Below are positions 27,798-34,208 of a stretch of DNA of 34,208 bases, piece by piece. A model generated the notes under the pieces. That model had not been told where the DNA came from. It saw only the letters and a list, made by a program, of their open reading frames with translations, and searched no databases. Position numbers and translations under genes: made by a program. How positions within the stretch are numbered: the stretch's first letter is position 1; each line of letters begins with the position of its first letter. The stretch is from an uncultured SAR92 cluster bacterium (lineage in GTDB: Bacteria; Pseudomonadota; Gammaproteobacteria; Pseudomonadales; Porticoccaceae), in assembly GCA_902596775.1 (NCBI GenBank), contig CACJVE010000017.1, positions 1 to 34,208 of the forward strand, written 5' to 3'.

Positions 27798-27986
27798 AGT
27801 GGTGCAACCCCCAAAAAAAAAAATTTATATCCGATGAGCATAACATTTTTTTACTTTAAAACGGAAGCAGTTATTAAGACGAAAATGAGGTATGTTTTGT
27901 ATGACCAAGAGCACCTCTTGATCAGAGTTTTATAGGTATTATGCTAGTGATTTTGTTCTGAATCTGAGCTAACCTTCTGAACACAT

Positions 27987-29780
27987 CTATCTCTGCTGAG
28001 ACCAGACCATTCGAAGCGAGAACCTATCAAAATCAGTAATCTCAGATGCATTATTCATTATCGATTGTATGTTTTGTCCATCTGGATATTTAGATCGACT
28101 ATAAATATCATCTAGAAAAAATGTGTGTCCCATTTCATGGGCAAAAACATAAAACCGAGTTGTCCCCAGAGCATAATTTGTAACATTTCCTCCAAGCTTT
28201 AAATATTGCCTCTGTGCGACTGCATCCCAACTTACTTTATGCCAGAATTTGGTGTGGAACATATCAATTCCCTCTGGATGACTAAAATCTTCCCATGCAT
28301 CAGGATAAAAAGTTGTGTTCCCATTATTGTCATCTCCGTTTCCAGAAACTTTTAGCGTTTGAAAATCAGAAATGCTATACCAATTTTGATCGAACACCTC
28401 ATCGCTCTCCCTATCTTTTATCTCCCAAGGAGATTTTTCAGAAGTGCCATTGAAATTCTCGACTCTAGGATATTCTCCGTAATCGGTATAAAAGGTTTCA
28501 TCTGCTATGACTCCTTCATTGAACACAAAGCCAAAAATTTTGACATCCATCGAAGAACGATAATTAGGATCAAACGCTCTCAAACTCTCAATCCATAAAT
28601 CTGCAATCGATTGATAATCACTCTTCATCTGATCAACTGCAGCAGAGGTTACTGCGCCCTCCCAGGACTCAAAATGAAAATAAATTGGCCACTCACCGCG
28701 TTCTTGGATATTCCACAGTGGATTTTTTAATCCTACAAAATTATCCAAACAAATCTCTTGAAAACGCTGAGCATTAACAATGAAAAGATTTTTTTCCGCC
28801 TGGTCTAAATCGATTCCCACTAAGAACTGCTCATAATAATCGGGATCAGAGGAGACAAAAAAATTCCAGATCAATTGATAAACATTAAAATTATTTCCAA
28901 ACGATGTCGTGTGACCGGCTCCTTGAACAACAAAGTATTTGACTCGGTTGTTCCCCTCGCAAGAATTAAAAGAAACCTCCTGAACGTTAAAATTTCCCCA
29001 AACACGATTTGCAATGGTTGGAGACATATTGCAATTGAAGTTAGCCGCCCAATTCTCAGCACTTCCGCTGGCTGACATAAATACGTGTCCCGCAACACCA
29101 TTGCCACCATTTATCGGTACTAAGCCATCATCTGTACCACCTACCTGAAAAACAGACAGCGGTTGGGGCGGAACTATCGCTCCAATATCAACTGTTTGTT
29201 GTGAGATCAAAGGTGCTATCCCCTCAAATAAGCTTGTCTCTTTGCCAATTTTATTCGCCAGACCCGCTCCATTTGATGTTCCAACGCCATAAAGTTTTTC
29301 AGTGTTAAATAATTCATTTGCGCCAAAATCATTGACAATTAAGGTAATAAATTCAACATCATCCGCATTTGTTTCAGTGCCCACATTCCATCGATTCTCA
29401 TAACCATCTGGGAAGATGCCAATGAACTGCTCTTGATCAATCAAATTCTCGACCTCTGGATGATTATTAAACCAACCCTGTCCATTACCACCTGCTCCAT
29501 GGAAAAAGAAAACAACCGGATATGAACTTTTAGAGATTTCTTTGGGATATCGTATTAAATAAGTTCTTTCTACCTGTTGGCCATCAATGGTCTGGGTTAT
29601 ATATTTCCTTTCAGAAAGCGGTATTTCAGGTGTTGGAGGAGTTGTCGGCTGAGGATCTGGAGGAAGCAAAGGCTCATTAAAAGAGCTATTTCCACCACCT
29701 CCACATGAACTGATAAGAACTAAAAAGGCTAAAGTCAAAAAATAAAGTATGTCTTTGATGCTATAAAATAAAAACCTCAT
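27987..29780 (-). CDS. Lipoprotein fusing a CE1/PHB-depolymerase-like esterase to a metallopeptidase-like domain
   Basis: The 597-residue product has a lipobox LISSC (Cys26) and a glycine/proline-rich linker. An alpha/beta-hydrolase domain (about 55-305) of the LpqC/feruloyl esterase/PHB depolymerase type carries FFFHGAGGNGQGW, nucleophile Ser169 in GVGTSNGAG, a candidate acid in GGTDDGLVP (Asp217/218) and His290 in GAGHTTS. The second half (about 310-597) ends in a zinc-type motif HEMGHTFFLDD (His548, His552, Asp558 as in snapalysin-like HExxHxxxxxD) and SIMNNASEITDFD, which could supply a Met-turn. Both active sites look intact. Surface action on acylated polysaccharide or protein is inferred. 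The minus-strand order suggests co-regulation with the sugar transporter upstream, but a hairpin separates them. Confidence 0.83.
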   Translation of the reverse strand: MRFLFYSIKDILYFLTLAFLVLISSCGGGGNSSFNEPLLPPDPQPTTPPTPEIPLSERKYITQTIDGQQVERTYLIRYPKEISKSSYPVVFFFHGAGGNGQGWFNNHPEVENLIDQEQFIGIFPDGYENRWNVGTETNADDVEFITLIVNDFGANELFNTEKLYGVGTSNGAGLANKIGKETSLFEGIAPLISQQTVDIGAIVPPQPLSVFQVGGTDDGLVPINGGNGVAGHVFMSASGSAENWAANFNCNMSPTIANRVWGNFNVQEVSFNSCEGNNRVKYFVVQGAGHTTSFGNNFNVYQLIWNFFVSSDPDYYEQFLVGIDLDQAEKNLFIVNAQRFQEICLDNFVGLKNPLWNIQERGEWPIYFHFESWEGAVTSAAVDQMKSDYQSIADLWIESLRAFDPNYRSSMDVKIFGFVFNEGVIADETFYTDYGEYPRVENFNGTSEKSPWEIKDRESDEVFDQNWYSISDFQTLKVSGNGDDNNGNTTFYPDAWEDFSHPEGIDMFHTKFWHKVSWDAVAQRQYLKLGGNVTNYALGTTRFYVFAHEMGHTFFLDDIYSRSKYPDGQNIQSIMNNASEITDFDRFSLRMVWSQQR

Positions 29781-29806
29781 TGCTTCTGTGGTACATCCTC
29801 AATGAA

Positions 29807-29858
29807 AGCACTGAAAGATCAGACCCGTGATCACAAGGTCTGATCAAAAAACAGTGCT
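29807..29858 (-). terminator. Composite two-part hairpin between the sugar transporter and esterase genes
   Basis: Inner stem GATCAGACC/GGTCTGATC (29817-29825 with 29837-29845) is nested in an outer stem AGCACTG/CAGTGCT (29807-29813 with 29852-29858), separated by A-runs; the 11-base loop itself holds GTGATCAC. On the minus strand the outer left arm is followed by T6, then the inner stem and TTT. It lies six bases after the transporter stop and 26 bases before the esterase start, so it may terminate, attenuate or stabilise the message. Confidence 0.5.
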
Positions 29859-29864
29859 GTAGTT

Positions 29865-31082
29865 TTAATTGGTCCCCTTCATGGCATACCACGCAATGTA
29901 GACATAACAAAGCATCGGTATAATGAAGCTCATTTGAATTCCCATATTATCAGCTGCCACACCTTGAATTAGTGGAATCAATGCACCTCCAACAATACCC
30001 TGACAGACTAGCCCAGAACCCCTACTAGTCATAGATCCAAGACCCTTAACCGCAAGAGTAAATATTGTTGGGAACATAATCGAATTAAAGAAGCCAACAG
30101 ATAGTATCGACCACATAGCTACATCACCAGTAGAGTTCATACTTACACCTATCATAACTATTGCAATCAATGCATTTATTGCGAGATATTTGGTCGCTTT
30201 AATATACAACATAGCCGCAGCACCAACGAAACGCCCGACCATGGCCAAAAACCAATAAACAGCAACCATTTTACCGGCTGCCTCTTCATCGAGGCCCGCT
30301 ATAGCATTTTCCGCAAAATAATTTACCAAAAAGGTACCGATTGCTACCTCTCCACCAACATAGAAAAATATTGCAAGAGCCCCGAGTACCAGTGATCTAC
30401 GCTTCCAAAGGTTTTCGCTTCTACCCTCAGCTCGACTTTCTACATTTGATAAGACCGGCAGAGTTATCTTTTGAAACACCAATGCGGCGACAAATAGAAT
30501 CACTGCTATTGTTAAGTAGGGGCCTTGCACTGTGGTTTTGTCAGTGGCAGCGGCTCCTAATATCAGCACAGCCCCAATATATGGGCTTAGTGCCGTACCG
30601 GCAGAATTGGCGGCTTGAGCCAAATTCAATCTGCTCGCGGAAGTACTATCAGGACCTAAGGCAGACACATATGGGTTAGCAGCAACCTGCAAAATAGTAA
30701 TACCACTAGCTAGAATGAAAAATGAGAACAGATAAATAACATAAATATGAAGCTCTTCTGACGGATAAAACAAGGCAGCTCCTGATGCCGCAGTTAATAG
30801 TCCAATAACTATCCCTTGTTGGAAACCAACCTTAGAAATAATTCTTCCAGCAATTGGAGAAATGATAAAATAAGCTCCAAAGAAGCATGATTGAACTAAG
30901 CTAACCTGAGTGTAAGAAAGATCAAATACTTCCTTTAGATGAGGAATCAGAATGTCATTCAACGAGGTAATAAAACCCCAGAAGAAAAATAAGCATGTCA
31001 TTGCAAAAAATGCAAACTTTTGAGTTTCTTGTTGTGCCTCTGGCATTTTAGCTGATCCGTTATCAGGATTAGTGTCTGTCAT
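29865..31082 (-). CDS. FucP-type sugar:H+ symporter (MFS, FHS family)
   Basis: The 405-residue protein has 12 predicted helices and the family opening FFFWGFITSLNDILIPHLKE followed by GAYFIISPIAGRIISKVGFQ, typical of fucose/glucose/galactose transporters of the FHS family. QVAANPYVSALGPDSTSASRLNLAQAANS, present in shorter stretches, is another hallmark region of FucP/GlcP homologues. Substrate is undetermined: fucose, glucose, galactose and other monosaccharides occur in the family. A strong Shine-Dalgarno (GGAGGGG) lies six bases before the ATG. It shares a 207-base divergent region with the MacA-like gene and runs toward the esterase gene. Uptake of sugars released by the neighbouring secreted enzymes is inference. 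Confidence 0.92.
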   Translation of the reverse strand: MTDTNPDNGSAKMPEAQQETQKFAFFAMTCLFFFWGFITSLNDILIPHLKEVFDLSYTQVSLVQSCFFGAYFIISPIAGRIISKVGFQQGIVIGLLTAASGAALFYPSEELHIYVIYLFSFFILASGITILQVAANPYVSALGPDSTSASRLNLAQAANSAGTALSPYIGAVLILGAAATDKTTVQGPYLTIAVILFVAALVFQKITLPVLSNVESRAEGRSENLWKRRSLVLGALAIFFYVGGEVAIGTFLVNYFAENAIAGLDEEAAGKMVAVYWFLAMVGRFVGAAAMLYIKATKYLAINALIAIVMIGVSMNSTGDVAMWSILSVGFFNSIMFPTIFTLAVKGLGSMTSRGSGLVCQGIVGGALIPLIQGVAADNMGIQMSFIIPMLCYVYIAWYAMKGTN

Positions 31083-31223
31083 TTTCCCCTCCGTACCTTA
31101 AATATTTCTAATTTGTTGTGAGCATAGTTCTGACAATCGAATCATGCAACCAAATTCAAAAGAAGATTAAGAATTTTTTTGGCCAGTAAAATTTTGTGGC
31201 TTATGTCTGGTCAACTTATCACA

Positions 31224-31229
31224 TATAAT
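31224..31229 (+). promoter_or_regulatory. Candidate -10 element for the MacAB-like operon
   Basis: A perfect TATAAT lies 60 bases before the adaptor ATG in the divergent region 31083-31289. The -35 at the right distance (TTATGT, 31201-31206) is poor, so either an activator is needed or the element is fortuitous. Confidence 0.35.
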
Positions 31230-31289
31230 GATCGTTGTACGCCTGACAAAAACTAAAAACGCCGAGCGCATACCACCCAGGATTATTAA

Positions 31290-32528
31290 ATGAAAAATAA
31301 AATTTTGATCGCAGCAGTCGCCTTTTTGGCACTTTTAATTGTTTACTTTATATTTTCAGGTGATGAATCTGAAATTTCAGTGAGAACAAAACAAGCAACC
31401 TCAGAAGAGATTAAGACTTCTATTCTTGCCTCGGGGACACTGATATATAAAGATCAAATAGAACTCCGGTCAGAGGTAATAGGGCAAGTTAGCGAACTCT
31501 TTATAGAGGAAGGAGATGAAGTAAAACAAGACCAAATTCTAATGCAGTTGGATCAGAAAACATTCAAAGCTGATGTCGAAGAGCAAAATGCATATGTAAG
31601 AATGCAAAAAATAGCAATTGAAAGACAGAAGAAACAGCTCGAAAATACTTTTGCTCAATGGAAGAGAAATAAAAATTTATACGAAAGAAAGATAATTGGT
31701 CAAGACGCGTTTGAGCTTATCGATAATCAACATGAACTCGCAAAGATTGACCTTCGCTCAAGAGAGGAAGCTTTAAGTCAAGCGCAAGCCACTCTGGAAA
31801 AAGCGCTTGAGCGTTTAAGCAAAACTGTTTTCAGATCCCCGATTACAGGCGTTGCCACATCAGTGGACATAAAAGTTGGTGAGACCGCAATTAGTGGGAC
31901 ACAAAACATTGCAGGTTCAAACTTGATGACAATAGCGGATCCCTCATCAATTTTAGTTGAAGTTGAGGTAGATGAAGCTGATATTGCGAACGTTCAGTTG
32001 GAACAAGATGTCGACGTATATGCCGTGGCTTTCCCAGAAGAAGCACTTAAGGGCAGAGTAAAAACAATTGCAACCTCTGCAAAAAGAGCAAGTAATCGAG
32101 AGGGTTTAAGCTTTACGGTTAAAATATTATTGGAGGAAAGCAAGATAGATATAAGACCTGGTATGACTTGTAGAGCTGAAATTTTTATCAAAACTAGAGA
32201 AAAAACGTTAGCCGTACCAATGCAAGCAGTGGTCTTTGAGGAAATCAATGATGATAGCGCGGATATGTCAATGCGTGGAGGTCGAGGTGGGCCTAAATTT
32301 GGCACATCAATGAACTTAAATACAACTAGTAATGTCTTCATATATTCTGAAGGCAAGGCATCAAAAAAAGAAGTAAAACTCGGCATATCGAATGATGAGC
32401 TTCAAGAGATTCTATCTGGTATCTCAGAGGGTGACGAAATAATAGTCGGGCCGCCAAGAGTTCTTGCCAAACTGAAAGATGGCGATGCAGTAAACAAATT
32501 TGAGCGAAGAAATAAAAATGCAAGCTAA
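31290..32528 (+). CDS. Periplasmic adaptor of a MacAB-like export system (HlyD/RND adaptor family)
   Basis: Membrane-fusion adaptors bridge an inner-membrane transporter to an outer-membrane channel such as TolC. The 412-residue protein has an N-terminal membrane anchor (4-24), a lipoyl half-motif GQVSELFIEEGDEVKQDQILMQL (in two shorter parts), a coiled-coil hairpin (about 85-165), the returning lipoyl half FRSPITGVATSVDIKVGE, a beta-barrel and a membrane-proximal domain. A glycine-rich loop MRGGRGGPKFG interrupts the C-terminal part. AGGA seven bases before the ATG is a good ribosome-binding site. It overlaps the ATPase gene by 11 bases, so the set is co-translated. The outer-membrane partner is not in view. 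Confidence 0.92.
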   Translation: MKNKILIAAVAFLALLIVYFIFSGDESEISVRTKQATSEEIKTSILASGTLIYKDQIELRSEVIGQVSELFIEEGDEVKQDQILMQLDQKTFKADVEEQNAYVRMQKIAIERQKKQLENTFAQWKRNKNLYERKIIGQDAFELIDNQHELAKIDLRSREEALSQAQATLEKALERLSKTVFRSPITGVATSVDIKVGETAISGTQNIAGSNLMTIADPSSILVEVEVDEADIANVQLEQDVDVYAVAFPEEALKGRVKTIATSAKRASNREGLSFTVKILLEESKIDIRPGMTCRAEIFIKTREKTLAVPMQAVVFEEINDDSADMSMRGGRGGPKFGTSMNLNTTSNVFIYSEGKASKKEVKLGISNDELQEILSGISEGDEIIVGPPRVLAKLKDGDAVNKFERRNKNAS

Positions 32529-33219
32529 CCCTATTATTGAGTTAAGAGACATAAAAAAAAGCTACGACATGGGAGAGGAATGTTTCTGGGCTCTTAATGG
32601 AATCGATCTTGATATCAAAGAGAACGATTACATGGCCATTGTGGGATCGTCAGGGTCAGGTAAATCAACGCTAATGAATTTACTCGGGTGCCTAGATTAT
32701 CCAACGGAAGGTGACTATAAATTAAAGGATCTTAATATCGCAAATTTGAGTGAAAATGAACTTGCAAAAATCCGAAATCAAGAAATTGGATTTATCTTTC
32801 AAAATTTTAACTTATTACCGAGAGCCACTGCTATTCAGAATGTAATGCAGCCTTTAATCTATCAAGGACTTTCTAAATCAAAAAGACTCAAATTAGCGAG
32901 TGATGCATTAGAAAAAGTCGGGCTGAATGATCGAATGAAGCATCTACCAAATCAACTATCAGGTGGACAGCGTCAACGAGTAGCTACAGCCAGAGCTTTG
33001 GTGACCAAACCCTCAATACTTTTAGCCGATGAGCCAACAGGTAATTTAGACTCAAATACCACCAAAGAGATAATGGCTCTTTTCGAAGAGCTTCATGATA
33101 GTGGACAGACGTTAATAATTGTCACGCACGAACAGGAGATTGCAGATAGATGCGAGAGAGTGATTACTTTGAAAGATGGCTGCCTCTTATCCGATAAATT
33201 GAATCAGAATAGGAAGTAG
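32518..33219 (+). CDS. MacB/LolD-type ABC transporter ATPase
   Basis: The 233-residue protein is a complete nucleotide-binding domain: Walker A GSSGSGKST, Q-loop FIFQNFNLLPRATA, signature LSGGQRQRVATARAL, Walker B ILLADEPTGNLD, and switch His in VTHEQE. The DEPTGNLD text and the region before it place it in the MacB/LolD/FtsE (type VII) group. ATG 32518 is chosen since ANPIIELRDIKKSY then begins normally; a TTG at 32500 is in frame. It is separate from the permease, unlike E. coli MacB, where both are one chain. It powers the permease encoded two bases downstream. Confidence 0.95.
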   Translation: MQANPIIELRDIKKSYDMGEECFWALNGIDLDIKENDYMAIVGSSGSGKSTLMNLLGCLDYPTEGDYKLKDLNIANLSENELAKIRNQEIGFIFQNFNLLPRATAIQNVMQPLIYQGLSKSKRLKLASDALEKVGLNDRMKHLPNQLSGGQRQRVATARALVTKPSILLADEPTGNLDSNTTKEIMALFEELHDSGQTLIIVTHEQEIADRCERVITLKDGCLLSDKLNQNRK

Positions 33220-33221
33220 AA

Positions 33222-34208
33222 ATGGCAACCATCCAATTTAAAATTATAGAAAGTACTCGCTCGGCGGCACAATCGGTTAAGGCTCATCGATTCAGAAGCT
33301 TTCTCACTACACTTGGAATCATCATTGGTGTCGCGTCTGTGATATCGGTCGTTTCGGTACTGCAAGGTTTTAGCAAGTATATAAGCTCACAATTTGACGG
33401 CATTGGAGCCAATGTTATCAATATTGAGAGGTATACACCGCCAAAATCGAGACTTCAGGGAAAATGGTCACGATTGACTTATCAAGACTATTTGAAAATT
33501 AAACACAACATACCTGGCGTCAGTTATGTAACTCCAAGCGTTCAAGTTTGGGGCTCGCAAGGAGGCGTAACCTACAGAGATCAATCAGTTCCCACTCAGG
33601 TTTTTGGGAGTGCATCAAGTTATCAAAGCCTTAACGCTGTTTACTGTGAGTACGGTCGTTTTATCAACCAGTCTGATGATGACAGTCGAAGACGTGTAGC
33701 GGTAATTGGGTCTTCCCTGATCTCAAGCCTGGAAATCCAGGGTGACCCAGTAGGGCAACATGTTCAAATTTTAGGTGAGTGGTTTAAGATAATTTGTGTC
33801 GCTGAGACAAGAGGAGAGTTATTTGGCTTTGATCAAGATGACTTTGTACTGATGCCATTTACCACTGCAAAATCCATATTAGGTGATCGAAGTTGGCGTA
33901 CAAATGTAACGATAAGTATGTCCGTTGATGATGTAAATCAACTCACTCAAGTTAAACGACAAATAACTAATGTTTTGCGTCGTTCGCACAGCATCAAAGA
34001 TGGAGACCCAAATGATTTTAAAATTAGTTCCGCAGATCAAATGCTAGAGACTTTTGGCTCTATTATTGGAGGAACGACACTCGTACTTGGCGGGATAGTT
34101 AGCATTTCACTTCTAGTGGGTGGAATCGGCATAATGAATATTATGTTGGTATCTGTAACTGAAAGAACTCGTGAGATCGGAATCCAGAAAGCGCTTGGCG
34201 CGACCAAG
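33222..34208 (+). CDS. MacB-type FtsX-fold ABC permease (3' end outside window)
   Basis: The open frame gives 329 residues and is cut by the window end. It starts MATIQFKIIESTRSAAQ with AGGA upstream of the ATG. A first helix (SFLTTLGIIIGVASVISVVSV in two overlapping parts) leads to a periplasmic MacB-type domain (about 50-270). A second helix ends in the family signature GGIGIMNIMLVSVTERTREIG and KALGATK. About 70-80 residues with the last two helices should lie beyond the window. MacB-type permeases are mechanotransmitters that drive an adaptor-channel complex rather than moving substrate through the membrane. The substrate (peptide, macrolide, lipid or other) is unknown. Confidence 0.93.
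   Translation, partial: MATIQFKIIESTRSAAQSVKAHRFRSFLTTLGIIIGVASVISVVSVLQGFSKYISSQFDGIGANVINIERYTPPKSRLQGKWSRLTYQDYLKIKHNIPGVSYVTPSVQVWGSQGGVTYRDQSVPTQVFGSASSYQSLNAVYCEYGRFINQSDDDSRRRVAVIGSSLISSLEIQGDPVGQHVQILGEWFKIICVAETRGELFGFDQDDFVLMPFTTAKSILGDRSWRTNVTISMSVDDVNQLTQVKRQITNVLRRSHSIKDGDPNDFKISSADQMLETFGSIIGGTTLVLGGIVSISLLVGGIGIMNIMLVSVTERTREIGIQKALGATK

Noticed and set aside
27904-27920. Small hairpin CAAGAG-CAC-CTCTTG as terminator of the esterase gene
   Set aside because: Only a 6-bp stem, about 70 bases past the stop, and no T-run follows on the minus strand.

Overview
The window reads as chromosomal DNA of an AT-rich gammaproteobacterium, probably marine; genus not resolvable by eye. The left part (1-10733) keeps, from memory, the gene order of Pseudomonas and relatives: prmC-prfA-hemA on the minus strand, then divergently a TPR lipoprotein gene, lolB, ispE, tRNA-Gln, prs, rplY, pth and ychF. 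The E. coli-like long-form IlvC and the sequences of Prs and RF1 also point to Gammaproteobacteria.

Layout. 1-2963 (minus): translation termination and haem entry (RF1 methyltransferase, cut by the window edge; RF1; glutamyl-tRNA reductase). 3113-9812 (plus): outer-membrane lipoprotein biogenesis (TPR lipoprotein, LolB), isoprenoid and PRPP synthesis (IspE, Prs), and translation (L25, Pth, YchF); the tRNA-Gln gene overlaps the 3' end of ispE. 9834-13921: an EamA-type transporter, ilvC with its own promoter, and a convergent BCCT transporter that starts at TTG. 14111-14187: tRNA-Met(CAU).

From about 14.3 kb the content becomes accessory. There is an unknown four-helix membrane protein behind a perfect-consensus sigma-70 promoter, a large secreted zinc protease, a GH10 xylanase-like enzyme, a bactofilin paired with an orphan ParA-like ATPase, and a YeiH-type membrane protein. 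Then comes a 2280-residue secreted multidomain surface protein, a lipoprotein fusing a CE1/PHB-depolymerase-like esterase to a metallopeptidase-like domain, and a FucP-type sugar transporter. The right end (31290-34208) is a MacAB-like export system: periplasmic adaptor, ATPase and a truncated FtsX-type permease.

Taken together, 14.8-31 kb looks like an envelope and exterior module for handling plant- or algal-type polysaccharide and protein (xylanase, esterase, proteases, adhesive surface protein, sugar importer); this link is inference. The most unusual object is the giant protein at 20955-27797. The same ~157-residue domain appears twice in it, each copy embedded in a loop of a different beta-sandwich repeat (once in a HYR unit, once in a Calx-beta-like unit). 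The gene has a T11/G5 homopolymer just before its start codon and a Gly/Cys-TM-Arg sorting tail. No CRISPR array, insertion sequence, integrase or phage gene was seen, and no gene-free stretch exceeds 300 bases.
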